Source: Pelosinus fermentans JBW45 (GTDB taxonomy: Bacteria > Bacillota > Negativicutes > DSM-13327). From it: a stretch of 64,000 nt of DNA. The position numbers and the translations under genes were made by a program. The notes beneath the pieces are model-generated. The model was not told the origin of the DNA. It saw only the letters and a program-made list of their open reading frames with translations, and searched no databases. Shown one piece after another: positions 45,388 to 53,127 of this stretch. Within the stretch, counting starts at the first letter, position 1. Every line of letters begins with the position of its first letter. The stretch spans positions 1,396,501 to 1,460,500 of the forward strand of contig NZ_CP010978.1 of the NCBI RefSeq assembly GCF_000271665.2, read 5' to 3'.

Positions 45388-46021
45388 GTGTTTCTCTCCG
45401 TGCTGCTTTTTTAAATGGCATATAGCTGATGACTAATGCGGCTGTTTGCTCAATATCACTGATCATACGGTTGACTCTTCGAGAAAAGTAGCTGTGGGAA
45501 ACAAGAGCCAAAGTAGCAACACTAAGACCTGTTGCAGTGGCAACAAGTGCTTCCCCGACACCGCCTGTAATGGCCATGGGCTGTCCAGATTGTACGTTGA
45601 ACACGCTAAAGGAATTGATCATGCCGATAACAGTTCCTAATAGTCCAAGCAGTGGGGCTAGAGTAACTATCGTGCTCAGATCATCTAGGCGGTCTCGCAG
45701 ACGATCAGCTGCCAACGTGGCACTACTTTCCAAAGCATTTTCTACTTGACCATTTCGTTGAGAAGCCAAAAGCCCGGCTAGGGTTACTCTTGAGAGTGTA
45801 TGTGGCTTTTGCTCACATAATTGAATGGCATCATTCAAACGCTGCTTTTCCAATAAAGGTTGTAGTGCCTGATGAAAAGCCTGTGTATTAGCAAATGTAT
45901 TTTTGTAGTACAAAACGCGCTCGACGGCAATTGCCACCACGAATAGCGAGCAGATCGCTAAAAGATACATGACAGGACCGCCCTTGTGAAACAAATCTAT
46001 TGAATGATTTAAAAATTCCAT
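45374..46021 (-). CDS. exbB: ExbB/TolQ/MotA-family proton channel protein
   Basis: 215 aa, three membrane helices. The second and third carry LAPLLGLLGTVIGMINSF and VGEALVATATGLSVATLALVS, the ExbB signature. Overlaps exbD and is followed by tonB, so the TonB motor is complete. Confidence 0.95.
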   Translation of the reverse strand: MEFLNHSIDLFHKGGPVMYLLAICSLFVVAIAVERVLYYKNTFANTQAFHQALQPLLEKQRLNDAIQLCEQKPHTLSRVTLAGLLASQRNGQVENALESSATLAADRLRDRLDDLSTIVTLAPLLGLLGTVIGMINSFSVFNVQSGQPMAITGGVGEALVATATGLSVATLALVSHSYFSRRVNRMISDIEQTAALVISYMPFKKAARRETHEIA

Positions 46022-46111
46022 ATTATATTAGCTCCTTATAAATAATTTTTGTGGGTATTTTTTTAGCAGTAAAAAATGTATTGCAAAAGCAAAGTAGCAG
46101 CGTAAGACTGC

Positions 46112-47362
46112 TTACCATGAAACAGGCAGCATACCAGTAGCTCGCAGTAGATTTACCTGGCATTTGTGGTAATCGTAAAGGGCATTCACATTATTGGCTT
46201 TAGCTTCGGCCAGTGTGCTATAGGAATTTAGAAGATCCTCATTGTTAGTTTTCCCGGATTTGAACTCCGCAATAGCGGTTTCATAATCCTCTGCGGCTTT
46301 ACCAAGGCATTGAGCAGTTTCCTTCATCACAGTGTCAGCTTGTTGAAAGTAATAGAAGGCTTCTCTGGTTTCTTGAGTGATTTTCTCAATTTTCTGTTCC
46401 AGGTATTCTTGTGATTTAGCTTCTTCTAAAGTGGCCTGGCGGACTTGTATGTTAGCCAGGCCAGCATCAAACAAATTAGTTGACACACTAACAGTTGTGT
46501 ACCAATACTGCTCTGGCAGCCACAGGTCACTGGCGACAAAGAGTAAGTAAACACTAGGACGCTTGTTGCTGGCAGCGACTTTTATACCCCATTGGGCTAC
46601 GGTCTGCTCTTTGCGGGCTTGCTTTAAATCATTGCGCTGATGTAGTGCGGTCTGGATGGCAAGATCCAATGTTTCAGGGGCAGACTGTCCCGGTATTTCC
46701 GACAAAGTCAATTCCTGATCTGGCTTAAGCTGCAGAAGGCTTGTTAGCTGGCTAGTGACCAACTGGCGCTCATTATGTATACGAATGTAATTTTGCCGGG
46801 CTTGCGCCAGTTTAGCTTCAGTTCGCTGCACATTCCTTTTAAAGTCGTTTTTTGTCGCATCCTGAAGTTTGACTTGTGCCAAATGCTGGGTCAGGTTTTC
46901 TACAGCCAGGCTCGCTAGATCTTCACAGCTCTTAGCTTGCAATGCATTAGAATAAGCCAGCATCGTATTGGCAGTTACCTGTTGCTTGGTATGTTCCAGA
47001 TTATCAGTAACTCCTTCATAAAACTCTTGTGACTGCATCACCAAGTTTTTGGTTCTACCTCCATCAGACAAAGGAAGTTTGGCTGTCAAGTAGTTGCCGT
47101 ATTCTGGTTTAGGTGATTTTTCAATTTGGGTCTGCTCATGAGTTATACTGACGGTAGGCCAATAAGTAGACTTATTTTTCTTAATTTCCAAGGAGGCTTT
47201 GGCTGCATCTAACTCCGCTATTTTTACTGCATGACTGCGGGTTAGCGCCAAGTGTATGCTCTCAGGAAGGGTGAGGGCAAGAGGGGCGGTATAGCCCCAG
47301 TTTGGTGCGCTCCAGCAAAAAAGAGTGATGCCGGCACAGAAAAAAGTCCGACGAAAGTTCAT
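46112..47362 (-). CDS. TolC-family outer-membrane efflux protein
   Basis: 416 aa. Signal peptide (ITLFCWSAPNWGYTA), then the duplicated helical TolC pattern: LTLPESIHLALTRSHAVKIAELDA in the first half and LDLAIQTALHQRNDLKQARKE in the second. First gene of the operon with exbB, exbD and tonB (90 bases to exbB, no terminator). No inner-membrane pump is adjacent, so its cargo is unclear; siderophore export is possible. Confidence 0.9.
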   Translation of the reverse strand: MNFRRTFFCAGITLFCWSAPNWGYTAPLALTLPESIHLALTRSHAVKIAELDAAKASLEIKKNKSTYWPTVSITHEQTQIEKSPKPEYGNYLTAKLPLSDGGRTKNLVMQSQEFYEGVTDNLEHTKQQVTANTMLAYSNALQAKSCEDLASLAVENLTQHLAQVKLQDATKNDFKRNVQRTEAKLAQARQNYIRIHNERQLVTSQLTSLLQLKPDQELTLSEIPGQSAPETLDLAIQTALHQRNDLKQARKEQTVAQWGIKVAASNKRPSVYLLFVASDLWLPEQYWYTTVSVSTNLFDAGLANIQVRQATLEEAKSQEYLEQKIEKITQETREAFYYFQQADTVMKETAQCLGKAAEDYETAIAEFKSGKTNNEDLLNSYSTLAEAKANNVNALYDYHKCQVNLLRATGMLPVSW

Positions 47363-47564
47363 ATATTGCTGTCTCCTTACATTTTAGTATGCCACCAGTA
47401 CTTGAGGGGTATGGCATAGCTAGCAGGGGATCAAACATGCCAAAGATTGAATTTAAAGTGGAGCGTATTTGCACTTATCAGCGGTGTATCCGCCGACACA
47501 ATCTTCTAATTCAACTCCTTTTTCGTTTTTTAAAAAATTGTTAGATGTAACAAGAATGATATTT

Positions 47565-47583
47565 GATATAAATAATCATTCTC
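47565..47583. promoter_or_regulatory. Fur-like box in the tolC leader
   Basis: GATATAAATAATCATTCTC matches 15 of 19 positions of GATAATGATAATCATTATC. It lies inside a wider AGAATGAT/ATCATTCT inverted repeat (47553-47582), about 75 bases after the predicted start of the distal promoter. Confidence 0.65.
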
Positions 47584-47661
47584 GATACATCTAGATGGCA
47601 AATTGTAAGCACGAGTTAAGGACACATTTCCTGTAGTGATATTTAACTTGTGTTGAGAACC

Positions 47662-47691
47662 ATTATAGCAAGAAGTTTTAATATATGTCAA
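47662..47691 (-). promoter_or_regulatory. Promoter of the tolC-exbBD-tonB operon
   Basis: On the minus strand TTGACA (47691-47686), 18 bases ending CTTGC, TATAAT (47667-47662). Start near 47655, leaving a leader of about 290 bases. The same TTGAC-N-CTTGCTATAAT layout precedes both large receptor genes. Confidence 0.75.
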
Positions 47692-48033
47692 TCACTATAG
47701 TGCCTAATTATAAGAGGTCAAAAAAATAGTTGCAATTGCCATAACATGAGAAACAATCTCATATTTGAAGCTGTTTAAGTAGTAATTATTTTGTTAAAAA
47801 GGAGTATTTTTAAATCAATTTGGGTTAGTATACAACTTGAAATAGTATCCATATACTAGTGCACTGTTAGTATGACGATTTGTTTTTCACTCCGTGATCC
47901 AAAAGGTATGACCGATTGCTGCTCTTTTATATAGAAGCATTTTGCAAATTTAAGTTTTTATTACTAGCTTCGGGTTCGTTTTACCCGGCTGGGTTGCAGT
48001 AAGTTCATTCAATGAAGCCCTGTCAGTTATTAC
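47692..48033. other. Intergenic region between tolC and the zinc-ribbon fusion gene
   Basis: No gene. It holds an ATGAGA-AACAA-TCTCAT inverted repeat (47746-47762) and a hairpin TTACT...CGGGT / ACCCG...AGTAA (47961-48002) that may end the fusion-gene transcript. Confidence 0.4.
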
Positions 48034-48978
48034 TTATTGATAAAATAAATTGGACAGATAGTCGATGGCTTCATCTACTCGACTGCCGGGATTAACAGCA
48101 AACAGGCAATATGGCAGCTGGTAGACCCGATTTTCCTGTACGGCTTTTAACTTTCTCCAGCTAGGGTGAAGTGCCAATTCATTGCGAATTTGGTCACTGA
48201 CCTTAGTGTCATAGCTATGGGTAATTAGCAAGATCAGGTCTGGATTGGTCTGGATCGCAATATCAAGACTGAGGGGAGCATATCCCATGGCATTGCCACC
48301 GCCTACGCTTTGGACAACATTCATTGCATTGAGGCGGCAGAGAAGATCGCCGATAAAACTGTTTGGCAGTGCCATATGAAAACTTTCGGCAGATCCCCAG
48401 ACAACGAGGACTTTTGGTGAGGGTTTATTTTTGCTTTTCGCTTGGACCTGCTGCAATTTGCTATCCAAACGATGAATCACCTGATAAGCTTGCCGCGAAT
48501 GATCTGTCAATTCACCATAAAAGCGCAGGGTTTGGCTAATCTGCTGGTAATTATTTAATCTTTGAAGGTATACTAAAATACCCGCTTTTTCTAATGAGGC
48601 AAGGATTGGCTGACGCAAATGAATATCAGTAGTCAAAACTAAGTCGGGTTTTAAAGCGATAATCTGATCAATGTTGGGAGTTGGTGTCTCGCCTACAGAT
48701 GGCACGTCTTTAATTTTTTCCATCAGATCCGATGACAGTGCCATAGTACTGGGGCGACCGACTAATTCTCCGCCAACGGCATAATATAAATCAACATTAG
48801 AAGCGTTAAGAGCAATAAGCCGCAACGATCTACCCTTTTTAATGGTTTGTATTAAACTGCATTTCGGACACTGGATTTCAATATACTTTACCTGACCTTT
48901 GAATAAGAGCCTGTTGCATTTTGAACAACGGCATTCATTTGAACCAGTGTTATTTATCATGTTATGACGTATTTTCAT
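48034..48978 (-). CDS. Com-type zinc ribbon fused to a signal-less heme-type periplasmic binding protein domain
   Basis: 314 aa. Residues 15-47 form a Com-like zinc ribbon (C18-x2-C21 ... C37-x2-C40: CSKCNRLLFKGQVKYIEIQC, then PKC), closely like phage Mu Com, an RNA-binding translational activator. Residues about 52-314 are a class III binding protein fold (FecB/HmuT/BtuF type), about half identical to the transporter binding protein at 49739 and retaining YAVGG, GRP and LFAVNPG. There is no signal peptide or anchor, so it must be cytoplasmic. ATG follows TGGAGGA and the frame is unbroken. I infer a ligand-sensing regulator; ligand (heme?) and target are untested. Confidence 0.85.
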   Translation of the reverse strand: MKIRHNMINNTGSNECRCSKCNRLLFKGQVKYIEIQCPKCSLIQTIKKGRSLRLIALNASNVDLYYAVGGELVGRPSTMALSSDLMEKIKDVPSVGETPTPNIDQIIALKPDLVLTTDIHLRQPILASLEKAGILVYLQRLNNYQQISQTLRFYGELTDHSRQAYQVIHRLDSKLQQVQAKSKNKPSPKVLVVWGSAESFHMALPNSFIGDLLCRLNAMNVVQSVGGGNAMGYAPLSLDIAIQTNPDLILLITHSYDTKVSDQIRNELALHPSWRKLKAVQENRVYQLPYCLFAVNPGSRVDEAIDYLSNLFYQ

Positions 48979-49020
48979 GATATTCCTCCATTAACAGCAA
49001 ATTAATATATAAATAAAAAA

Positions 49021-49062
49021 CCCCGTGCGAAATACAATTTCATCACGGAGCTCTGGGCTCTC
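49021..49062 (-). promoter_or_regulatory. Leader attenuator, copy 1 (upstream of the zinc-ribbon fusion gene)
   Basis: Minus strand: AGAGAGCC box (49062-49055), three bases, AGCTCCGTG, inner stem GAAAT-TGT-ATTTC, CACGGGG and six T (to 49015). The 9-bp outer stem includes three G-U or A-U ends. It lies between the promoter at 49126-49098 and the start codon at 48978, so it can stop leader transcription. Confidence 0.8.
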
Positions 49063-49075
49063 TTTGTTTTATATT

Positions 49076-49126
49076 TTCTATAATGATTATTATTATCATT
49101 ATAGAAAATGGATATAATTTTGTCAA
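49076..49126 (-). promoter_or_regulatory. Fur-controlled promoter of the zinc-ribbon fusion gene
   Basis: Minus strand TTGACA (49126-49121), exactly 17 bases, TATAAT (49103-49098), both perfect. A large palindrome TTCTATAATGA...TCATTATAGAA (49076-49106), rich in ATAAT/ATTAT Fur half-sites, covers -10 and +1. Confidence 0.85.
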
Positions 49127-49154
49127 TTCAAATATATATTTTTATAAAAATAAA

Positions 49155-49183
49155 TTGACTTTGATAATGGTTATCAATATACT
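49155..49183 (+). promoter_or_regulatory. Fur-controlled promoter of the free Com-like gene
   Basis: TTGACT (49155-49160), 17-base spacer TTGATAATGGTTATCAA which is itself a Fur-like palindrome, TATACT (49178-49183). Nearly identical to the promoter at 49519. Confidence 0.85.
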
Positions 49184-49231
49184 AAATAGTAAAGGTAAAT
49201 ACTCCCTTATCTTACTATGGGGGAAAAGATC

Positions 49232-49260
49232 ATGCCACACCACTATGGCAGGTGATTTTT
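49232..49260 (+). promoter_or_regulatory. Terminator-like hairpin in the Com gene leader
   Basis: ATGCCA...TGGCA stem with a competing CACC/GGTG pairing, followed by ATTTTT, between the promoter and start codon. It differs in sequence from the AGAGAGCC elements. Confidence 0.45.
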
Positions 49261-49286
49261 AGATCGTATAATTTGGAGTGATGCAC

Positions 49287-49475
49287 ATGGAGATAAAGGA
49301 TAAAGAATTGCGGTATGCAAAACCAAAATGGCCAGAAGTACGTTGTGGTCAATGTAATCGCTTATTATTTCGTGGAATCGTTGAAGATATGGAGATTAAG
49401 TGCTCACGGTGTGGCGAAATTCAGTATATAGGCGATTGTAAGCAAGAAACCAGAATGAACGTTTGCAACAAGTAA
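49287..49475 (+). CDS. Free-standing Com-like zinc-ribbon protein
   Basis: 62 aa from ATG 49287 (TTTGGAG eight bases upstream; ATG 49281 is too close). Zinc ribbon C20-x2-C23 ... C39-x2-C42 (RCGQCNRLLFRG, then EIKCSRCGEI), the same family as phage Mu Com and clearly paralogous to the ribbon of the fusion at 48034. No phage genes are nearby. Probably a nucleic-acid (RNA) binding regulator of this iron/heme cluster; the target is inferred to be the structured leaders. Confidence 0.85.
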   Translation: MEIKDKELRYAKPKWPEVRCGQCNRLLFRGIVEDMEIKCSRCGEIQYIGDCKQETRMNVCNK

Positions 49476-49518
49476 GCTGGAGTTTCGTGAAAACATTGTT
49501 ATATTCTCAAAAAAGATA

Positions 49519-49547
49519 TTGACTTTGATAATTGTTATCAATATACT
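49519..49547 (+). promoter_or_regulatory. Fur-controlled promoter of the heme-type transporter operon
   Basis: TTGACT (49519-49524), 17 bases forming TTGATAA-TTG-TTATCAA, TATACT (49542-49547). The Fur-like palindrome fills the spacer exactly. Start near 49554. Confidence 0.85.
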
Positions 49548-49624
49548 ATAGAACAATAATAGCATTTGGTGGTTCTGTACTAAACAATACAATACAATAC
49601 AAATGGTTAGCAAAATAACCGATT

Positions 49625-49670
49625 AGAGAGCCAAGAGCTCCGTGCCAGTAGTAATACGCACGGAGCTTTC
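49625..49670 (+). promoter_or_regulatory. Leader attenuator, copy 2 (upstream of the transporter operon)
   Basis: AGAGAGCC (49625-49632), three bases, AGCTCCGTG (49636-49644), 14-base loop, CACGGAGCT (49659-49667), TTTC then ATTTATTTTA. A perfect 9-bp stem. It sits about 70 bases after the predicted +1 and 69 bases before the binding-protein start. Confidence 0.8.
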
Positions 49671-49738
49671 ATTTATTTTAATAGACCCGAGATATTAAGA
49701 GCCTATGGCTCGTGAAAATCAAGAAGTGAGGTGCGAAG

Positions 49739-50701
49739 ATGAATAGAATGACAATTGGAATAATCGTTTTATTATTGGCTGTCAGTGGATTTTTCTTGTT
49801 TAGAGGACAGTCAGAACCAGTGGTAAATCAGTCAACTCGCTATAGTGTAACTGACAGTGCTGGCAGACAGGTGGAAATCCCCCGTCAGCCCCAGCGGGTG
49901 ATTGTTTTGAATGCTTCTAATCTGGAACTATTCTATGCAGTCGGCGGGAAGGTAGTTGGACGCCCCGCTACAGAGGCTTTGCCACAGGCTGTTAAGGATG
50001 CTGTCCAGCAGATCCCGACTGTTGGCGTTACTCCCAATCCTAATATTGAACAGATTATTGGGTTAAAACCTGATTTGATTTTAGGAGTTAACATGCCATT
50101 TCATCATAATTTGATTCCAGTGTTAGATAAAGCGGGCATTCCCATTCTGCTGCAATCCCTTGATAACTATCAACAAATTATCGACACACTGCGTTTTTAT
50201 GGAGAACTAACGGGAAAACCGGATCAGGCAGACGTACAAATCAACCAGATTCAGTCCCGCTACGAAGAGATAATGAATCATAATAAAGATCGTGTGGCCC
50301 CTAAAGTAGTAGTTGTATGGGGATCTCCGGAAAGCTTCAATATGGCAACATCCCGCAGCTTTAGCGGAGATTTGCTGAAACGTCTGGGGGCGGTTAATAT
50401 TGCTGACCAGGGAGATGACGGCAGTGGACATATGGGCTATGTACCATTAAGCATGGAATATGTTGCGAAGCAAAATCCGGATATGATTTTTTTGATTACC
50501 CATAGTTCCGATGAAAAAATCAATGAGAAATTTCGCAATGAATTGTCTAATCATCCTGCATGGCGGGGACTAAATGCTGTCAAATCCAATCAAGTTCATC
50601 AGTTGCCCTATCGTTTATTTGCTGTAAATCCTGGTACGCAGGTGGGTGAAGCATTGACTGTTTTAGCTGGGTTTTTATATCCGGAGGTGACGAAGCAATG
50701 A
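49739..50701 (+). CDS. Heme/siderophore-type ABC transporter substrate-binding protein
   Basis: 320 aa. N-terminal hydrophobic segment (MTIGIIVLLLAVSGFFLF) as uncleaved anchor or signal; no lipobox Cys. Class III binding fold: VTDSAGRQVEIPRQPQRVIV, NASNLELFYAVGGKVVGRP and the C-terminal HQLPYRLFAVNPGTQVGEAL. Delivers ligand to the permease downstream, whose start overlaps by four bases. Heme is the likely ligand because of hutW and chaN in the same cluster; cobamide or siderophore cannot be excluded. Confidence 0.88.
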   Translation: MNRMTIGIIVLLLAVSGFFLFRGQSEPVVNQSTRYSVTDSAGRQVEIPRQPQRVIVLNASNLELFYAVGGKVVGRPATEALPQAVKDAVQQIPTVGVTPNPNIEQIIGLKPDLILGVNMPFHHNLIPVLDKAGIPILLQSLDNYQQIIDTLRFYGELTGKPDQADVQINQIQSRYEEIMNHNKDRVAPKVVVVWGSPESFNMATSRSFSGDLLKRLGAVNIADQGDDGSGHMGYVPLSMEYVAKQNPDMIFLITHSSDEKINEKFRNELSNHPAWRGLNAVKSNQVHQLPYRLFAVNPGTQVGEALTVLAGFLYPEVTKQ

Positions 50702-51702
50702 GAGAAGTCGCAATCGATCCTCGTGGGACTTGGCGAACGGGGATCAGTATAACTGGGCTGGTTGCGCTAGTGGCGGCCTTGTTTTGGGGGATCAGAGTGG
50801 GAGCTGTACCCTTTAGTGCTTATGATATCTGGAATGTATTTATTGCTCCGGCCAGCAATGAAGCCTATCAAATTATCTATAATATCAGGGTGCCCCGGGT
50901 ATTGGTTGGCGCGTTAACCGGGATCAATTTAGCTTTAGCCGGCTGCATCTTGCAAGGGGTGCTGCGCAATCCTTTAGCCGATCCTGGAATTATTGGAGTA
51001 TCCGCGGGAGCTGGTCTGGCAGCTATGTCTGTGATGATTTTATGGCCCGGGCTTATGGCATTGGTGCCGGCGGTTGCTTTCATTGGAGCCCTGCTGGCTG
51101 CTGGAATCGTATTTTTATTGTCCTGGGATCGGGGAATTCAGCCTCTTAGGCTGATCCTAGCCGGCGTGGCCCTGGCTGCCTTCTTTGGCGGCGGCATGAG
51201 TGCTCTTATGGTCTTTCACTCCGATAAAGTGCAGGGGACGGTCAACTGGATGGCTGGGGGATTTCAAGGGCGCAGCTGGAATCATGTGCAGATGATTCTG
51301 CCTTATAGCTTGGTCGGAGTTTTAGGGACTATGCTTTCTTACCGTCATTTAAATGCATTGCAGTTAGGTGATGAAGTTGCCAAAGGTTTGGGCATAAGAG
51401 TGGAAAAAGCGCGATTTTTCCTGGTTGTTTTGGCAGCCTTGCTGGCAGCTTCGGCAGTCAGCGTGGCGGGTCTCTTAGGCTTTGTTGGACTTATTATCCC
51501 CCATATTGCCCGCATGCTGGTTGGTTCGGATTTTGAGTATCTGATGCCCTGTGCAGCCGTACTGGGAGCTACGATTGTAGTAGCCGCCGATACTGTCGCC
51601 CGTACCATATTCAGTCCGGTGGAAGTACCAGTAGGAATCTTTATGGCCTTTTTAGGAGCTCCGTTCTTTATTTATTTACTGCGAAAGGGGATGCAGCGAT
51701 GA
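50698..51702 (+). CDS. FecCD-family ABC transporter permease
   Basis: 334 aa, nine to ten membrane helices. Family marks: IRVPRVLVGALTGINLALAG near the N-terminus, LRNPLADPGIIGVSAGAGL, and GLLGFVGLIIPHIARMLVG, where the cytoplasmic loop contacts the ATPase. Coupled by ATGA overlaps to both neighbours. Inner-membrane channel of the heme-type importer. Confidence 0.94.
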   Translation: MREVAIDPRGTWRTGISITGLVALVAALFWGIRVGAVPFSAYDIWNVFIAPASNEAYQIIYNIRVPRVLVGALTGINLALAGCILQGVLRNPLADPGIIGVSAGAGLAAMSVMILWPGLMALVPAVAFIGALLAAGIVFLLSWDRGIQPLRLILAGVALAAFFGGGMSALMVFHSDKVQGTVNWMAGGFQGRSWNHVQMILPYSLVGVLGTMLSYRHLNALQLGDEVAKGLGIRVEKARFFLVVLAALLAASAVSVAGLLGFVGLIIPHIARMLVGSDFEYLMPCAAVLGATIVVAADTVARTIFSPVEVPVGIFMAFLGAPFFIYLLRKGMQR

Positions 51703-52505
51703 ATCATACCATTGAAGCCCAATCTATTAAACTTGGCTATGGCAGCAAGGTGATCATTCCAGAAATGGATATTGTAATCGATAAACCGGAAATTATCTCA
51801 ATTATTGGACCAAACGGATCAGGGAAATCCACCTTATTGAAAGCATTAAGCCGAATATTGATTCCTTTGGCTGGCTGCGTCTTGCTGGCTGGCAAGGATA
51901 TTCATCAATTGCAACCACGACAGGTAGCTAAAATTATGGCGATACTGCCTCAGACAGTACATGCGCCGGGAGACATGACAGTTTATGATCTGGTGGCATA
52001 TGGGCGTATGCCCTATAAAAAAATGTTTGAAAAATTGGACAGTGATGATCAAGAGTGTATGGCAGCGGCACTGGAAGCCACTGGTATCCGGAAAATGCTG
52101 CACCGGCGGCTGGACAGTTTGTCGGGAGGGGAAAGGCAGCGGGCTTGGCTGGCTATGGCCCTGGCCCAGGAACCTCGCCTGCTTTTATTAGATGAACCGA
52201 CAACCTATCTGGATATTCATCACCAGCTGGAATTAATGAAGCTGGTTCGCAAACTGCATCAGGATATGCAGATTACCGTTATTATGGTTTTGCATGATTT
52301 AAACCATGCAGCTCGCTTTAGCCAGCGTATGATTGCGGTCAAAGACGGTCTGCTATTTGCGGATGGGCCAGTGGAAGAAGTATTTACTGTAGAAAATTTA
52401 CGGGCTTTATACGGAGTCGAAACAACGATTATGACGATTGAGCAAGGAGGGAGTTCGCATCGTGTCTGTTTTCCTCATGACAGCTGCTTGACTCAGGGGG
52501 CATGA
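51699..52505 (+). CDS. ABC transporter ATP-binding protein (heme/iron-complex type)
   Basis: 268 aa. Walker A IGPNGSGKSTLLK, Q-loop region ILPQTVHAPGDMTVYDLVAYG, signature LSGGERQRAWLAMALAQ, Walker B LLLLDEPTTYLDI, H-loop VLHDLNHAA. Drives import through the permease. Overlaps it by four bases; 73 bases to the flavodoxin gene. Confidence 0.95.
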   Translation: MNHTIEAQSIKLGYGSKVIIPEMDIVIDKPEIISIIGPNGSGKSTLLKALSRILIPLAGCVLLAGKDIHQLQPRQVAKIMAILPQTVHAPGDMTVYDLVAYGRMPYKKMFEKLDSDDQECMAAALEATGIRKMLHRRLDSLSGGERQRAWLAMALAQEPRLLLLDEPTTYLDIHHQLELMKLVRKLHQDMQITVIMVLHDLNHAARFSQRMIAVKDGLLFADGPVEEVFTVENLRALYGVETTIMTIEQGGSSHRVCFPHDSCLTQGA

Positions 52506-52578
52506 CTATGCACTGACTGTATGATGAATAATAGCACAGTGGTAAAATTGGATTTTTTAAAAAATAGGAGGTTTTTCT

Positions 52579-53127
52579 ATGCAAACGTTAGTTGTTTATT
52601 CCAGTCTTACGGGCAATACCAAAAAGGTGGCAGAGGCGATCTATGAAGTCTTTGGTGCAAGGGCTGCGTTGTTTCCAGTTGAAACAGCACCGGCGCCGAC
52701 AAACTATGATTTTGTGATAGTCGGCTTTTGGGTTGACAAAGGAACAGCTGATAAGAAGGCCCAGGAGTATCTCAAGACCATTCAGGATAAACCAGTTGCC
52801 TTATTTGCTACATTAGGGGCCTATCCTGATTCAGAGCATGCTGCCAGCAGCCTCAAGAATGCTGCTGCATTCTTGGATGTTAGCAATCAATTGGTGGGAA
52901 CTTTTATATGCCAGGGGAAAATAGATCCGAAGCTAATTGAACAATTTAAAAATATGCCGGGAAATCATCCTCATGCTGCTACCCCAGAACGGATGGAACG
53001 CTATAAGAAAGCTGCCAGCCATCCTGATTCCAGCGATCTAGAGGCGGCTCAGGCTGTTTTTGTAGATATAAAAAATAGCTTGAATCTAGTTGCAGGGCAG
53101 GGGAAAGGTGAGGTGACTGCCTCTTGA
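52579..53127 (+). CDS. Flavodoxin-family protein, probable electron donor for heme breakdown
   Basis: 182 aa. FMN phosphate loop YSSLTGNTKKVAEAI at the N-terminus, then DFVIVGFWVDKGTADKKAQEYL and LFATLGAYPDSEHA, as in long-chain flavodoxins with an extended C-terminus. RBS AGGAGG before ATG. Overlaps the radical SAM gene. The pairing resembles Fusobacterium HmuF-HmuW, in which a flavodoxin supports radical-SAM heme degradation. Confidence 0.88.
   Translation: MQTLVVYSSLTGNTKKVAEAIYEVFGARAALFPVETAPAPTNYDFVIVGFWVDKGTADKKAQEYLKTIQDKPVALFATLGAYPDSEHAASSLKNAAAFLDVSNQLVGTFICQGKIDPKLIEQFKNMPGNHPHAATPERMERYKKAASHPDSSDLEAAQAVFVDIKNSLNLVAGQGKGEVTAS

Noticed and set aside
48034-49475. Mu-like prophage because of the two Com-type proteins
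   Set aside because: No mom, transposase, capsid, tail or lysis genes are nearby; both ribbons sit in an iron/heme context under Fur-like promoters.
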